The notes under the pieces: model-generated | What the model was told of the DNA's origin: nothing | The model's input: only the letters and a program-made list of their open reading frames with translations | Database searches by the model: none | Part shown: positions 1 to 6,829 of the stretch, in pieces | Numbering within the stretch: the stretch's first letter is position 1 | Layout: each line of letters opens with the position of its first letter | Source: Methanobacteriota archaeon | GTDB taxonomy: Archaea; Halobacteriota; Bog-38; Methanoflorentales; Methanoflorentaceae | Assembly (NCBI GenBank): GCA_028679495.1 | Contig: JAJRBK010000024.1 | Coordinates: forward strand, 1 to 14,709 | DNA: 14,709 nt | Reading direction: 5' to 3' | Made by a program: the position numbers and the translations under genes

Positions 1-1
1 G

Positions 2-91
2 AGGACTTTTGGGTCGCTAAGCGATGTAGGCAGTTTAAGCAGCTATATTCCAGGAGGAATGCGAGCGATGCGCGTAAAATCAGTCACATAA
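2..91 (+). CDS. Possible C-terminal fragment of a truncated gene entering from the left edge
   Basis: A plus-strand frame is open from the first bases and stops with TAA at 89-91. It would encode about 29 residues ending in PGGMRAMRVKSVT. If real, it is the tail of a gene converging on fdhD, with an 8-base overlap of the two 3' ends. I do not recognise the family. Another plus frame stays open from base 1 to a TAG at 109-111, so open reading this short is weak evidence. Confidence 0.2.
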   Translation, partial: RTFGSLSDVGSLSSYIPGGMRAMRVKSVT

Positions 92-842
92 GGCGCTCCT
101 CGTGCGTGTAGACGGCAAACTGGCGTTCACTCGCAAAACATATGAGCGTGACGCCTGCTTGAAGTGCCGCTTCAACCCCGGTGCTAATAGGTGCCGCCTT
201 TGATACGATGAGGGGTATGCCTGCACGGGCGGCCTTAAGCACCATGCCAGCGGGCTGCCGTCCTGATGACAAGAGAAACGTCTGCGAGAAATCGTTGCCT
301 GCATGGGCACCAATGACTTTGTCTATAGCGCTATGCCGTCCAACATCGACCGCCTGTGAGAGCAGCTCGCCTTGAGCATCGAAGAGCGCTGCTGTGTGTA
401 CTCCATGCGTTCGCCGGCGTGTGTGTGTGTCCAAGTAAAGCAGACTCCTCCTAATCGCTTCCTTTTCAAACCGAGCATCAGACATAACCTCCACCTCCTC
501 GTTTGTCCACCACTTAACGCCGATACAGCCTGATGACCGCACCTCGTGCCAGAGTTCCACTTGATCAAACGAAGTAACGGTAATATATGCTTCCATCTTG
601 GTTTTGTCGATCTTTACTGTCTGTATTTCGTCAAAGGCCGACACCACGCCTTCCGAGATGAGATACCCAATGCAAAGCTCCCTCATCTTGCTTGGAGAAG
701 CGATGAGGGTTGCAATCCGCATACCATTTACAAAAAGCGTGATACTATCTTCAACCGCCACCTCATCATAATCCGGTCGTTCACCACCATCATAATCCAT
801 AATTATCCGGTGAAACCGCTTGCTGTCGCTCATGATACCCAT
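84..842 (-). CDS. fdhD: FdhD-type sulfur carrier / formate dehydrogenase accessory protein
   Basis: FdhD family protein. In bacteria FdhD moves sulfur from a cysteine desulfurase to the bis-MGD molybdenum/tungsten cofactor of formate dehydrogenase, in the cytoplasm. Numbering from the upstream GTG at 899, visible family motifs are VAVEDSITLFVNG (48-59), the HGVHTAAL block (165-172), DVGRHSAIDKVIG (185-197) and the signature from SGRQPAGMVLKAARAGIP into IVSKAAPIS (212-240). The conserved cysteine loop reads SSGCIGVKW, so only Cys125 of the usual CxxC pair is present. The frame extends to a GTG at 899, but a TATA-like CTTTTAAG at 914-921 would put the transcript start near 890. I therefore prefer ATG 842 or ATG 833; neither has a strong ribosome binding site. 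No formate or formylmethanofuran dehydrogenase is in the window, so the client enzyme is unknown. The sequence context (a nearby nifS) fits a sulfur-transfer role. Confidence 0.9.
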   Translation of the reverse strand: MGIMSDSKRFHRIIMDYDGGERPDYDEVAVEDSITLFVNGMRIATLIASPSKMRELCIGYLISEGVVSAFDEIQTVKIDKTKMEAYITVTSFDQVELWHEVRSSGCIGVKWWTNEEVEVMSDARFEKEAIRRSLLYLDTHTRRRTHGVHTAALFDAQGELLSQAVDVGRHSAIDKVIGAHAGNDFSQTFLLSSGRQPAGMVLKAARAGIPLIVSKAAPISTGVEAALQAGVTLICFASERQFAVYTHEERLM

Positions 843-913
843 AACTACGCTGATATGCAACTTAAATGCAACCAATAGACGCGGAATCGTCGATATCACT
901 GCCGATGGGCAAA

Positions 914-921
914 CTTAAAAG
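914..921 (-). promoter_or_regulatory. TATA-like box for fdhD
   Basis: On the minus strand the sequence reads CTTTTAAG. It lies about 70-80 bases upstream of the preferred ATG starts at 842/833. A transcript starting 22-27 bases downstream would begin inside the longest reading frame, which argues against the GTG at 899. Assigned by eye. Confidence 0.35.
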
Positions 922-1055
922 CATTAGCACCCAAACGCGAATGCCGCAAACATCAAACGGCTTTTACCACGCTCTTTAGCCGTTAGCAGGGTCAAATAAG
1001 AGCTGTGATCGCAGGACAGGACAGCTAAAGTACTGCTTCGAGCAACTGCTATTAT

Positions 1056-1064
1056 GCTTTATGA
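1056..1064 (+). promoter_or_regulatory. TATA-like box for the GT-C glycosyltransferase gene
   Basis: GCTTTATGA resembles the TTTATG boxes before the cysteine desulfurase and GT2 genes in this window. Start of transcription is expected near 1085, making the ATG at 1088 almost leaderless. The 188-base divergent region (900-1087) also holds a 6-bp inverted repeat, AGCTGT at 1001-1006 and ACAGCT at 1021-1026. I see no RNA gene in it. Confidence 0.35.
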
Positions 1065-1087
1065 AAGTCTCAGTAGAATGAGCGATT

Positions 1088-2668
1088 ATGGGCAAAGAGA
1101 AACAATGGCGCGCGTGCCGTGCGACCTATAATGGAGGTGACATCCTTGGTGAGGACACGAGAGCCCCCCTCGTGAAACTGGCCAATCTACGGATAACGAG
1201 ATACGGTCTCGCACTGCTCGCTATTACGCTCCTTGGCCTAGCGCTGAGGACCTACCATTTAACAGCGCAGAGCATCTGGTATGATGAGGCGTATTCCGTT
1301 TGGATAGCCAAGCTTAGTGTCTCGCAGTTGGTAACAGAGGCAGCGGCCAACGACAACCACCCGCCGCTCTACTATCTTCTTCTCCACTATTGGAGCCTCC
1401 TGTTTGGCACCTCTGAGGGTGCCGTGCGATTCCTCTCACTTGTGTTTGGAGTCCTCGCCATACCGATGACCTACGCGGTGGGCCGTCAGCTCTTCAACGA
1501 GGAGGCGGGATTGGTAGGAGCGCTCCTGCTCGCGCTCTCATTATTAAACATCCAGCTCTCTCAAGAAACGCGCATGTACAGCTTGATGGTTCTACTCGCA
1601 CTCGTCTCAATGTACTTCTTCTTGCGCTTCTTGCAGCAGCGCACCCCCCTCATTACAATCGGCTACGTCCTCTCCACTGTACTCTTGCTCTATACACACG
1701 TCTATGCTGTGCTCATCCTCGTTATCCAGAACATCTACTTCGTCACGCTCTTTCTTTTATCAAACAAGCGAACGTTTCGAATAGGCCAGTGGATAGCGCT
1801 TGAAGCGATCGTTATGATACTTTTCGTGCCATGGATCGCCGTTTTGGTACCGCGAACCCTACACATCGAGAAGTCAGGGTTCTGGATACAACCCCCCACC
1901 GTGAACACGCTCGTGCAAACCTTTACCGCGTATGCAGGAACCACTACACTGTTGACCCTTTTTTTGATATTGTCTGTGCTGTCGTTATTTACGTACTATA
2001 AAGTGCAGGGCGCGATGGATTGGAAAGCACCTTTTCACGCGCTCACAAGTTATGCTTGGAACGTACGCATTCACAACATCGCTGCGGTGTACTTACTCGT
2101 GGTTTGGGTGCTTGCTCTCAACATACTACCCTTTGCCATCTCCCGTCTCTCTACGCCTATTTATCTATACAAATACACAATCGCTGCTTCTGTCGCGCTG
2201 TACTTGCTTGTCGCTGCAGGCATTAGCACTATTAATTGGAGATATGCAAAGGTCGGCGTCATCCTCGTTATTAGTATAGTATGTGTGGCGAACGTACAGC
2301 CATATTATACTACGATAGCTAAGCCACAAGCACGTGAGGCGATCAATACAGTCGTCCAAAACGCCAACAGTGGCGACTTAGCAATACTATGGCCTTCGTG
2401 GCATACAGAGGTATTCTCCTATTACAACACAAAGGCAGATCTCCCCGTGTCTCCAATAACTAGCACGAGTGTTGCGAGCATCACTAATGAGACTCACTCG
2501 AAAATAGAAGGGCACGACAGGATATGGTGGGTATATGCGAGGTATGACAGCGCTTCAAACCAGCAAGTGTACTCAGCTATTCTCGCAGGTTTAAACGAAT
2601 CGTATGCACTCTCTTTTTCAAAGCATTATTCAGGCTATGACGTCTATTTATTCGAAAAACGCACGTAA
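1088..2668 (+). CDS. GT-C membrane glycosyltransferase, family 39/COG5305-like
   Basis: Predicted polytopic membrane glycosyltransferase of the PMT/ArnT-like GT-C superfamily, which transfers a sugar from a polyprenyl-phosphate carrier on the outer side of the membrane. The first transmembrane helix is at about residues 39-56. The first outer loop carries the family signature WYDEAYS (64-70), whose acidic pair is the expected catalytic/metal site, then DNHPPLYYLLLHYW (89-102) and SQETRMYSL (158-166). Further hydrophobic segments run to about residue 400, followed by a soluble C-terminal domain of about 120 residues ending in YDVYLFEKR, typical of archaeal relatives. Length (526 aa) suits the family. 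The acceptor and sugar cannot be told from sequence. The start is uncertain: residues 1-28 precede a better-looking GTG at 1172, and a strong GGAGGTGA (1133-1140) lies inside the reading frame. The gene is monocistronic, converging with nifS. Confidence 0.82.
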   Translation: MGKEKQWRACRATYNGGDILGEDTRAPLVKLANLRITRYGLALLAITLLGLALRTYHLTAQSIWYDEAYSVWIAKLSVSQLVTEAAANDNHPPLYYLLLHYWSLLFGTSEGAVRFLSLVFGVLAIPMTYAVGRQLFNEEAGLVGALLLALSLLNIQLSQETRMYSLMVLLALVSMYFFLRFLQQRTPLITIGYVLSTVLLLYTHVYAVLILVIQNIYFVTLFLLSNKRTFRIGQWIALEAIVMILFVPWIAVLVPRTLHIEKSGFWIQPPTVNTLVQTFTAYAGTTTLLTLFLILSVLSLFTYYKVQGAMDWKAPFHALTSYAWNVRIHNIAAVYLLVVWVLALNILPFAISRLSTPIYLYKYTIAASVALYLLVAAGISTINWRYAKVGVILVISIVCVANVQPYYTTIAKPQAREAINTVVQNANSGDLAILWPSWHTEVFSYYNTKADLPVSPITSTSVASITNETHSKIEGHDRIWWVYARYDSASNQQVYSAILAGLNESYALSFSKHYSGYDVYLFEKRT

Positions 2669-2740
2669 GTTGTCTCTAATTATTCAGCAGGCACCGATTG
2701 CTAAACTACCACGACTCTTCTTAGCTGGCACAGAACGTAG

Positions 2741-2745
2741 TTTTT
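2741..2745 (+). terminator. Oligo-T tract after the GT-C gene
   Basis: A run of five T lies 72 bases after the stop codon, in the 196-base convergent gap (2669-2864). Archaeal termination often needs only such U-rich tracts. No stable hairpin precedes it. Confidence 0.3.
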
Positions 2746-2819
2746 AGATTACAGGTGCAAACGAACGATTGATGTTTGATCTAGTCAATTGTCAAAAGCC
2801 TTCTGAGAGCATCTCCCTC

Positions 2820-2824
2820 AAAAA
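2820..2824 (-). terminator. Oligo-T tract after the cysteine desulfurase gene
   Basis: Read on the minus strand this is TTTTT, 41 bases beyond the nifS stop codon. Together with the opposite-strand tract at 2741-2745 it could separate the two convergent transcripts. Weak evidence, by eye only. Confidence 0.3.
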
Positions 2825-2864
2825 GGTGACAGCTGGCTGCTATTGAATCATTGACGCTCAATAA

Positions 2865-4043
2865 TCACTCAGGTTGCCTGTAGACGTCTTCTTTGCATGC
2901 GTAGAGCGGCGACATCTGCCGAAGTTCATCGACAATTGAAGGAAGTATTTCACACACGTATTCGATATCCGCGTGCGTCGTGCCACGTCCTAGCGTCAAC
3001 CGTAGCGATCCATGGGCATCCACGGGATCTAAACCAATCGCTAGAAGCACGTGTGAGGGCTCAAGCTTTTTCGAAGAACACGCAGACCCCGTCGAAGCGG
3101 CGACTCCCTTTGCGTTCAACCTGAGCACGAGCGATTCACCTTCGATATAGCTGAAACTGAAGTTAGCGTTGTTAGGAAGGCGATGCTCCCTCCCTCCGTT
3201 CAATCGCGTATCTGCAATCTCATGAAGCACCGTATCGATAAGGATGTCTCTCAAGCTTTGTATGCGTGTGTTATCCGAAAAATCTGCCATTGCACATTGC
3301 GTCGCCTTGCTAAGACCTACAATGCCTGGAACGTTTTCCGTTCCGCTTCTTAGGCCGCGCTCGTGACCGCCGCCAAAGACAAGGGGTCGCAGTGGCGTCC
3401 CTTTCCTGACGTAAAGACAGCCAATCCCTTTTGGTCCGTATATCTTATGTGCCGAAAGGGAGAGCATGTTAACGTTGAGGTCGTTCACGTTCACGGGAAT
3501 CTTCCCAACGCTTTGAACCGCGTCGGTGTGCATGTAAACGTTATGTGCCGCAGCTATCGCGCCAATTTCAGCTATGGGCTGAATGGACCCGATCTCGTTA
3601 TTAGCGTGCATGATCGATATAAGCCGTGTGTTATCTTTGATTGCCCGCTCCACGTCGGAAGGGTTCACTCGTCCTTCGCCGTCAACCGGAACGTAGGTGA
3701 CCTCGTGGCCAAGCTTTTCAATGGCTTGACACGTTTCGAGAACGGCAGGATGCTCGATCATCGAGGTGATGACATGATCGTGTTGGTCACAGTTGTTATG
3801 AAGCACCCCACGTACGGCCATGTTATCTGACTCCGTTCCCCCAGATGTGAAAACGACCTCTTGGGGAGCCGCGCCGATTACTCGTGCTATGAGCTCGCGC
3901 GCCCCTTCGATCGCTTTACGTGCTTCAAGCCCCGACGCATGGAGGCTTGATGCGTTGCCAAAACGCTCAAGGAAGTAGGGGTGCATCGCCTCGAGAACCT
4001 CGGGCCGCACGGGAGTCGTAGCTGCATGGTCAAGATAAATCAT
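2865..4043 (-). CDS. nifS: Cysteine desulfurase (NifS/IscS class)
   Basis: PLP-dependent cytoplasmic enzyme that converts cysteine to alanine and holds the sulfur as a protein persulfide for Fe-S cluster, cofactor or thiol synthesis. Family marks run the full 392 residues: YLDHAATTPV (3-12), FTSGGTESDN (65-74), EHPAV with His98, HANNEIGSIQP (146-156), the PLP lysine in SAHKIYGPKG (Lys200), FGGGHERGLRSGTENV (223-238) and the persulfide cysteine in TGSACSSKK (Cys322). The loop around Cys322 looks like the class I NifS/IscS type. The C-terminal tail (SPLYACKEDVYRQPE) has an extra Cys383. There is no NifU/IscU scaffold gene beside it. It is 117 bases downstream of the GT-C gene, with its own TATA-like box and a leader hairpin, so it is probably transcribed separately. 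FdhD and the homocysteine genes nearby are plausible sulfur acceptors (inference). Many methanogens make little use of cysteine as sulfur source, so its physiological role is open. Confidence 0.95.
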   Translation of the reverse strand: MIYLDHAATTPVRPEVLEAMHPYFLERFGNASSLHASGLEARKAIEGARELIARVIGAAPQEVVFTSGGTESDNMAVRGVLHNNCDQHDHVITSMIEHPAVLETCQAIEKLGHEVTYVPVDGEGRVNPSDVERAIKDNTRLISIMHANNEIGSIQPIAEIGAIAAAHNVYMHTDAVQSVGKIPVNVNDLNVNMLSLSAHKIYGPKGIGCLYVRKGTPLRPLVFGGGHERGLRSGTENVPGIVGLSKATQCAMADFSDNTRIQSLRDILIDTVLHEIADTRLNGGREHRLPNNANFSFSYIEGESLVLRLNAKGVAASTGSACSSKKLEPSHVLLAIGLDPVDAHGSLRLTLGRGTTHADIEYVCEILPSIVDELRQMSPLYACKEDVYRQPE

Positions 4044-4057
4044 GGTATCACGTTTTT

Positions 4058-4085
4058 GCCATCGTTTAGCGTTAAAGCGAATGGC
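4058..4085 (-). repeat. Imperfect inverted repeat (hairpin or operator) in the nifS leader
   Basis: Arms GCCATCG and CGAATGGC, with a single-base bulge, flank an inner pair TTTA/TAAA around GCGT. This gives about 11 paired bases in 28, starting 15 bases before the nifS ATG. With the TATA-like box at 4095-4103, transcription should start near 4073, inside the repeat. It could therefore be a repressor site over the start point or a structure in the 5' leader. Seen directly; function inferred. Confidence 0.4.
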
Positions 4086-4094
4086 ACACGCTAA

Positions 4095-4103
4095 GCATAA
4101 AGG
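4095..4103 (-). promoter_or_regulatory. TATA-like box for nifS
   Basis: Minus-strand CCTTTATGC, 52-60 bases upstream of the ATG at 4043. Its core CCTTTATG is identical to that before the GT2 gene at 6669-6677, which supports it as this genome's TATA form. Confidence 0.45.
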
Positions 4104-4160
4104 TATGTGATGTGAACGGTGCTCTGCTGCAAATACGCTCGGTCCGACGAACCTTACGTG

Positions 4161-5954
4161 TTAAGCTCTTGCCTTATTTACCACCTTGTAATAATTCGTG
4201 TGATTGTTTGTGTAGATCTTATCAATGCCGTCCCGGTTGTTTATGGACGTGAGACGTGCTTGCCATTTAGGAGTGTCCTGGTTGCTTAGTTTCCACTGTC
4301 CGTTGAGAAGGTGCTCATAGTAGTACACCGGGGGCGCGCTCGTGAGCAGCAAATAATCAATGCCGACATGTCGAGAGCTGTTCCATTCTGTAAGATAGCC
4401 GGGATAAACGGAATCGAGCACGGTAGAGTTCGGACGTTCACTCGTTCCGATGTATGCGACCGGCTCGTTAGCGTAGTACCAATACAGCATTGCTGAGTTG
4501 TAATCGGTCATAGTGACCAACTCGGCGTCCTTGTCTTTCGCCCAAGATGCTGTAGCGATCACCGTACGATCGGGCGGCGCGGTGATGGCGAAGCTTGTGT
4601 CGTAGTTCGCTGCAAGCGCGGCTGTGTTTATTATCGTCAAAGCGAGCAGTACGGCCGTCACTGAGGCTGTAAGCGCTCGACGAGGGAGTTGCACGTTTCC
4701 GATGATAGAAATCAATCCTGTGGTGGCCATAAGACCCCACAGGAAAGCAACCCAACTTAAGAATCGATTACCTAAATCTACTGCCGCAAGTGCTTCAATT
4801 GATTGAAAATTGGGCGGTAGCACACCCGTTCTGCTGGCAGTATACTGCAGCGCAAAGCCGAGTGCTGTTATGACTATGAGCAGCGCTACAGTGAACGACA
4901 TATACCTGATAAAAGGAGCATTCAGCCACTCGACTCGTTCATCGGGGTCACTGGTCAAGAATGAAGAGGTAGCACTGTAGACGACCAGAGGGACAAGAGG
5001 AAGAAAGTATGGAAGGTATCCCGATTGTAGCCCCGTCAAAAGACTGTACACGATGGCAACTGCCCCGAGTATAATCGTTAGTTCCCCAACGCGGTTGTTT
5101 ACACACGAGAAGGCGAGCAGTGACCGATGTGCACGAGTTTTGACGCGACGCTTCATAGCTTGAAAACTCTCTGAAGCGGGAAGAACAAAGCGGAAAAGCA
5201 GGAATAAGGCGTATAACGCTGCTAACCCGATGGCAGTGTAAAAGAAGATGCCGACATATACGCCGTTATACCCATTCAAAGCGTGATAGTAAAGCCACCA
5301 CGGCACAAAGATGAGGGGTATGTAAGCCGGCGAGACATATTTTAGCGCTGAGACGATGAAGGGCATCGAGAGCACAGCGATGACAAGAAAGCTGATATGA
5401 TGGGTGAATATCGCGAGGAGCAATATAGCAGACAGCATCGTCAACGTATACGTGCGCGAGATCCGCCTTGCGTCGTAATACAAGTAGAGGAAAAAGAGGG
5501 CGCCACAAAAAAGGAGAAAACCCACATTCTCCTCAATCATCCTTGATTGCTGATGTATAATGCCTGAGTATAGCCCGATAAATAGGCACATGAGAGGAAT
5601 TGCCCAGCTCATAATCGTCCCAGAACGTGAGGTAACGAGGTAGATAACGAGAACCATGACGATCGGGACTATTACTTGAAGGAAGTACTGTGCGAGCGTG
5701 ATAAGGTCAATGCCTGTAAACACGCTGAATGACGCAAGAAGGCTCTGAAGCCCTACTGAGTACGCACCGTAATACAGAGAGCCATCCTCACCAGCAGAGT
5801 AGTGCCCGGTGATCACGTAGCGGTTCGTATCTCCAAGCAGCTTCCACGGGTCTTGATCGACTGAATCCCCCCACGAGGTCAACGCGTAGCCCACTCTCAC
5901 CGTTATGAGCACGACAACAACAGCAAGCAACGCAGCGGCGTATCGTCTATCCAC
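4161..5954 (-). CDS. Large polytopic membrane protein, probable GT-C glycosyltransferase
   Basis: 597 residues with an N-terminal transmembrane helix (about 6-25), many further hydrophobic segments up to about residue 450, and a soluble C-terminal domain (about 455-597). The outer loop after helix 1 is acidic (DQDPWKLLGDTNRYV, 33-47), and a second acidic stretch, QSRMIEENVGF (135-145), lies in a later loop. The C-terminal domain ends in DGIDKIYTNNHTNYYKVV, the same style of ending as archaeal GT-C proteins and as the gene at 1088-2668. No textbook GT39 DE/NHPP signature or STT3 WWDYG motif is visible, so the family is inferred from architecture and context. It starts four bases after the stop of the GT2 gene, an arrangement expected when a polyprenyl-phosphate sugar synthase is made together with the transferase that uses its product. 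Alternatives are a flippase-like or other archaeal surface membrane protein. Confidence 0.65.
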   Translation of the reverse strand: MDRRYAAALLAVVVVLITVRVGYALTSWGDSVDQDPWKLLGDTNRYVITGHYSAGEDGSLYYGAYSVGLQSLLASFSVFTGIDLITLAQYFLQVIVPIVMVLVIYLVTSRSGTIMSWAIPLMCLFIGLYSGIIHQQSRMIEENVGFLLFCGALFFLYLYYDARRISRTYTLTMLSAILLLAIFTHHISFLVIAVLSMPFIVSALKYVSPAYIPLIFVPWWLYYHALNGYNGVYVGIFFYTAIGLAALYALFLLFRFVLPASESFQAMKRRVKTRAHRSLLAFSCVNNRVGELTIILGAVAIVYSLLTGLQSGYLPYFLPLVPLVVYSATSSFLTSDPDERVEWLNAPFIRYMSFTVALLIVITALGFALQYTASRTGVLPPNFQSIEALAAVDLGNRFLSWVAFLWGLMATTGLISIIGNVQLPRRALTASVTAVLLALTIINTAALAANYDTSFAITAPPDRTVIATASWAKDKDAELVTMTDYNSAMLYWYYANEPVAYIGTSERPNSTVLDSVYPGYLTEWNSSRHVGIDYLLLTSAPPVYYYEHLLNGQWKLSNQDTPKWQARLTSINNRDGIDKIYTNNHTNYYKVVNKARA

Positions 5955-5958
5955 GCTC

Positions 5959-6642
5959 TCATCCTCTTATATCTGCCCGCACTCTAAGGAGACACTTCAG
6001 CATGGGCCATACATCCCGCTTCATCTTGACCTTGCTGCTGGTCTTGTTATCCCACGTGATAGGCACTTCTACTACAGCAAAACCTTTTGTATGCGCCTGT
6101 GCGATGAGCTCCGTATCAAAAGCAAACCCGTCGCAGGAGATGTTCAATGAATCCCACAAAGCACGCCGAAACGCCTTGCAACCGCACTGAAAGTCTCTGA
6201 CGTGGGTGTCAACAAGCGCGCGCGCGAGAATACTGTAGACGCTTCCTGAAATCCGCCTGAAGAATGGCTGGCGTTCAATCACGTTAGATTCAGGAAGCTT
6301 TCGCGACCCTATAGCCAGGTCAGCCCCGTTGTCAATCGCCGCGACAACTCGCATGAAATCGCGAGGATGAATCGATAGATCAGCGTCAATAAAACCGAGA
6401 ATATCTCCAGAGGCGAGCGACAGTCCCCTCTTTATGGCAGCGCCTTTGCCTCCTAAAACGTCGCTGCTCGTGATCTTCACGTTCGATACACGCTCTGTAA
6501 ATTTCTGAACAATAGCCGCGGTGCCGTCTGTTGACGCATCTTCAGCGACGATAAGCTCTACGTCACGAAACGCGCTGAACACTTCCAGCAGTTCGCCGAT
6601 GTAGTTGGCCTCGTTGTACGCAGGGATCACGACAGAAATCAT
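5959..6642 (-). CDS. GT2 glycosyltransferase, dolichyl-phosphate sugar synthase-like
   Basis: Family 2 glycosyltransferase of the DPM1/ALG5 type, which moves a sugar from a nucleotide donor to polyprenyl phosphate on the cytoplasmic side of the membrane. Motifs in order: VVIPAYNEANYIGELL (4-19) for nucleotide binding, the acidic pair in VAEDASTDGT (32-41), GGKGAAIKRG (64-73), the metal-binding DxD in GFIDADLS (83-90), GSR (112-114), and DFQCGCKAFRR (150-160), typical of polyprenyl-phosphate glucose/mannose synthases. The 227-residue length is that of a catalytic domain without C-terminal membrane helices. The sugar (glucose or mannose) cannot be settled by eye. It is the first gene of a minus-strand pair with the GT-C-like protein four bases downstream. 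No clear ribosome binding site precedes the ATG, which fits a short or leaderless transcript from the TATA-like box at 6669-6677. Confidence 0.88.
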   Translation of the reverse strand: MISVVIPAYNEANYIGELLEVFSAFRDVELIVAEDASTDGTAAIVQKFTERVSNVKITSSDVLGGKGAAIKRGLSLASGDILGFIDADLSIHPRDFMRVVAAIDNGADLAIGSRKLPESNVIERQPFFRRISGSVYSILARALVDTHVRDFQCGCKAFRRALWDSLNISCDGFAFDTELIAQAHTKGFAVVEVPITWDNKTSSKVKMKRDVWPMLKCLLRVRADIRG

Positions 6643-6668
6643 TTTCTCTCTCTACAGCGCGTCGTTGA

Positions 6669-6677
6669 CCATAAAGG
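6669..6677 (-). promoter_or_regulatory. TATA-like box for the GT2/GT-C pair
   Basis: Minus-strand CCTTTATGG, 27-35 bases upstream of the ATG at 6642. The expected start of transcription is within a few bases of the start codon. Confidence 0.45.
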
Positions 6678-6731
6678 TTGCTTCGCTGCACGGGTAAATG
6701 GCCTGCTGCAATGGGACGTCGTATAGGTGCC

Positions 6732-6759
6732 TGTTGCACTGTGGTCTTGCCATGCAACA
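6732..6759 (+). promoter_or_regulatory. Inverted repeat, operator-like, before the homocysteine operon
   Basis: Perfect 7-base arms TGTTGCA (6732-6738) and TGCAACA (6753-6759) are separated by 14 bases and end two bases before the TATA-like CATAAATAC. This position just upstream of TATA/BRE suits an activator or repressor acting on the sulfur operon. A related half-site, TGCTGCA, occurs at 6704-6710. Seen directly; regulator unknown. Confidence 0.45.
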
Positions 6760-6760
6760 A

Positions 6761-6769
6761 CATAAATAC
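6761..6769 (+). promoter_or_regulatory. TATA-like box for the homocysteine operon
   Basis: CATAAATAC, 61-69 bases upstream of the ATG at 6830. Transcription would start near 6790, leaving a leader of about 40 bases that carries the ribosome binding site CAGGAG at 6817-6822. A small repeat, ATAGT (6775-6779) and ACTAT (6788-6792), lies around the expected start. Confidence 0.4.
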
Positions 6770-6829
6770 GACGTATAGTAATAGCTCACTATTCAGTTTT
6801 AGGCCTACCCATCGAACAGGAGACGCTGC

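Noticed and set aside
1001..1026. AGCTGT-N14-ACAGCT inverted repeat as an operator for the fdhD/GT-C divergent region
   Set aside because: Six-base arms with this spacing are common by chance, and the repeat is not close to either TATA-like box; kept only as a remark.
2771..2806. C/D-box-like RNA signals (TGATGTT followed by CTGA) in the nifS/GT-C convergent gap
   Set aside because: The boxes are only about 30 bases apart, the C box is imperfect, and no C'/D' pair or terminal stem is seen.
3363..3830. 155-codon plus-strand open frame antisense to nifS
   Set aside because: It lies wholly inside a well-supported cysteine desulfurase, has no ribosome binding site and its translation resembles no family.
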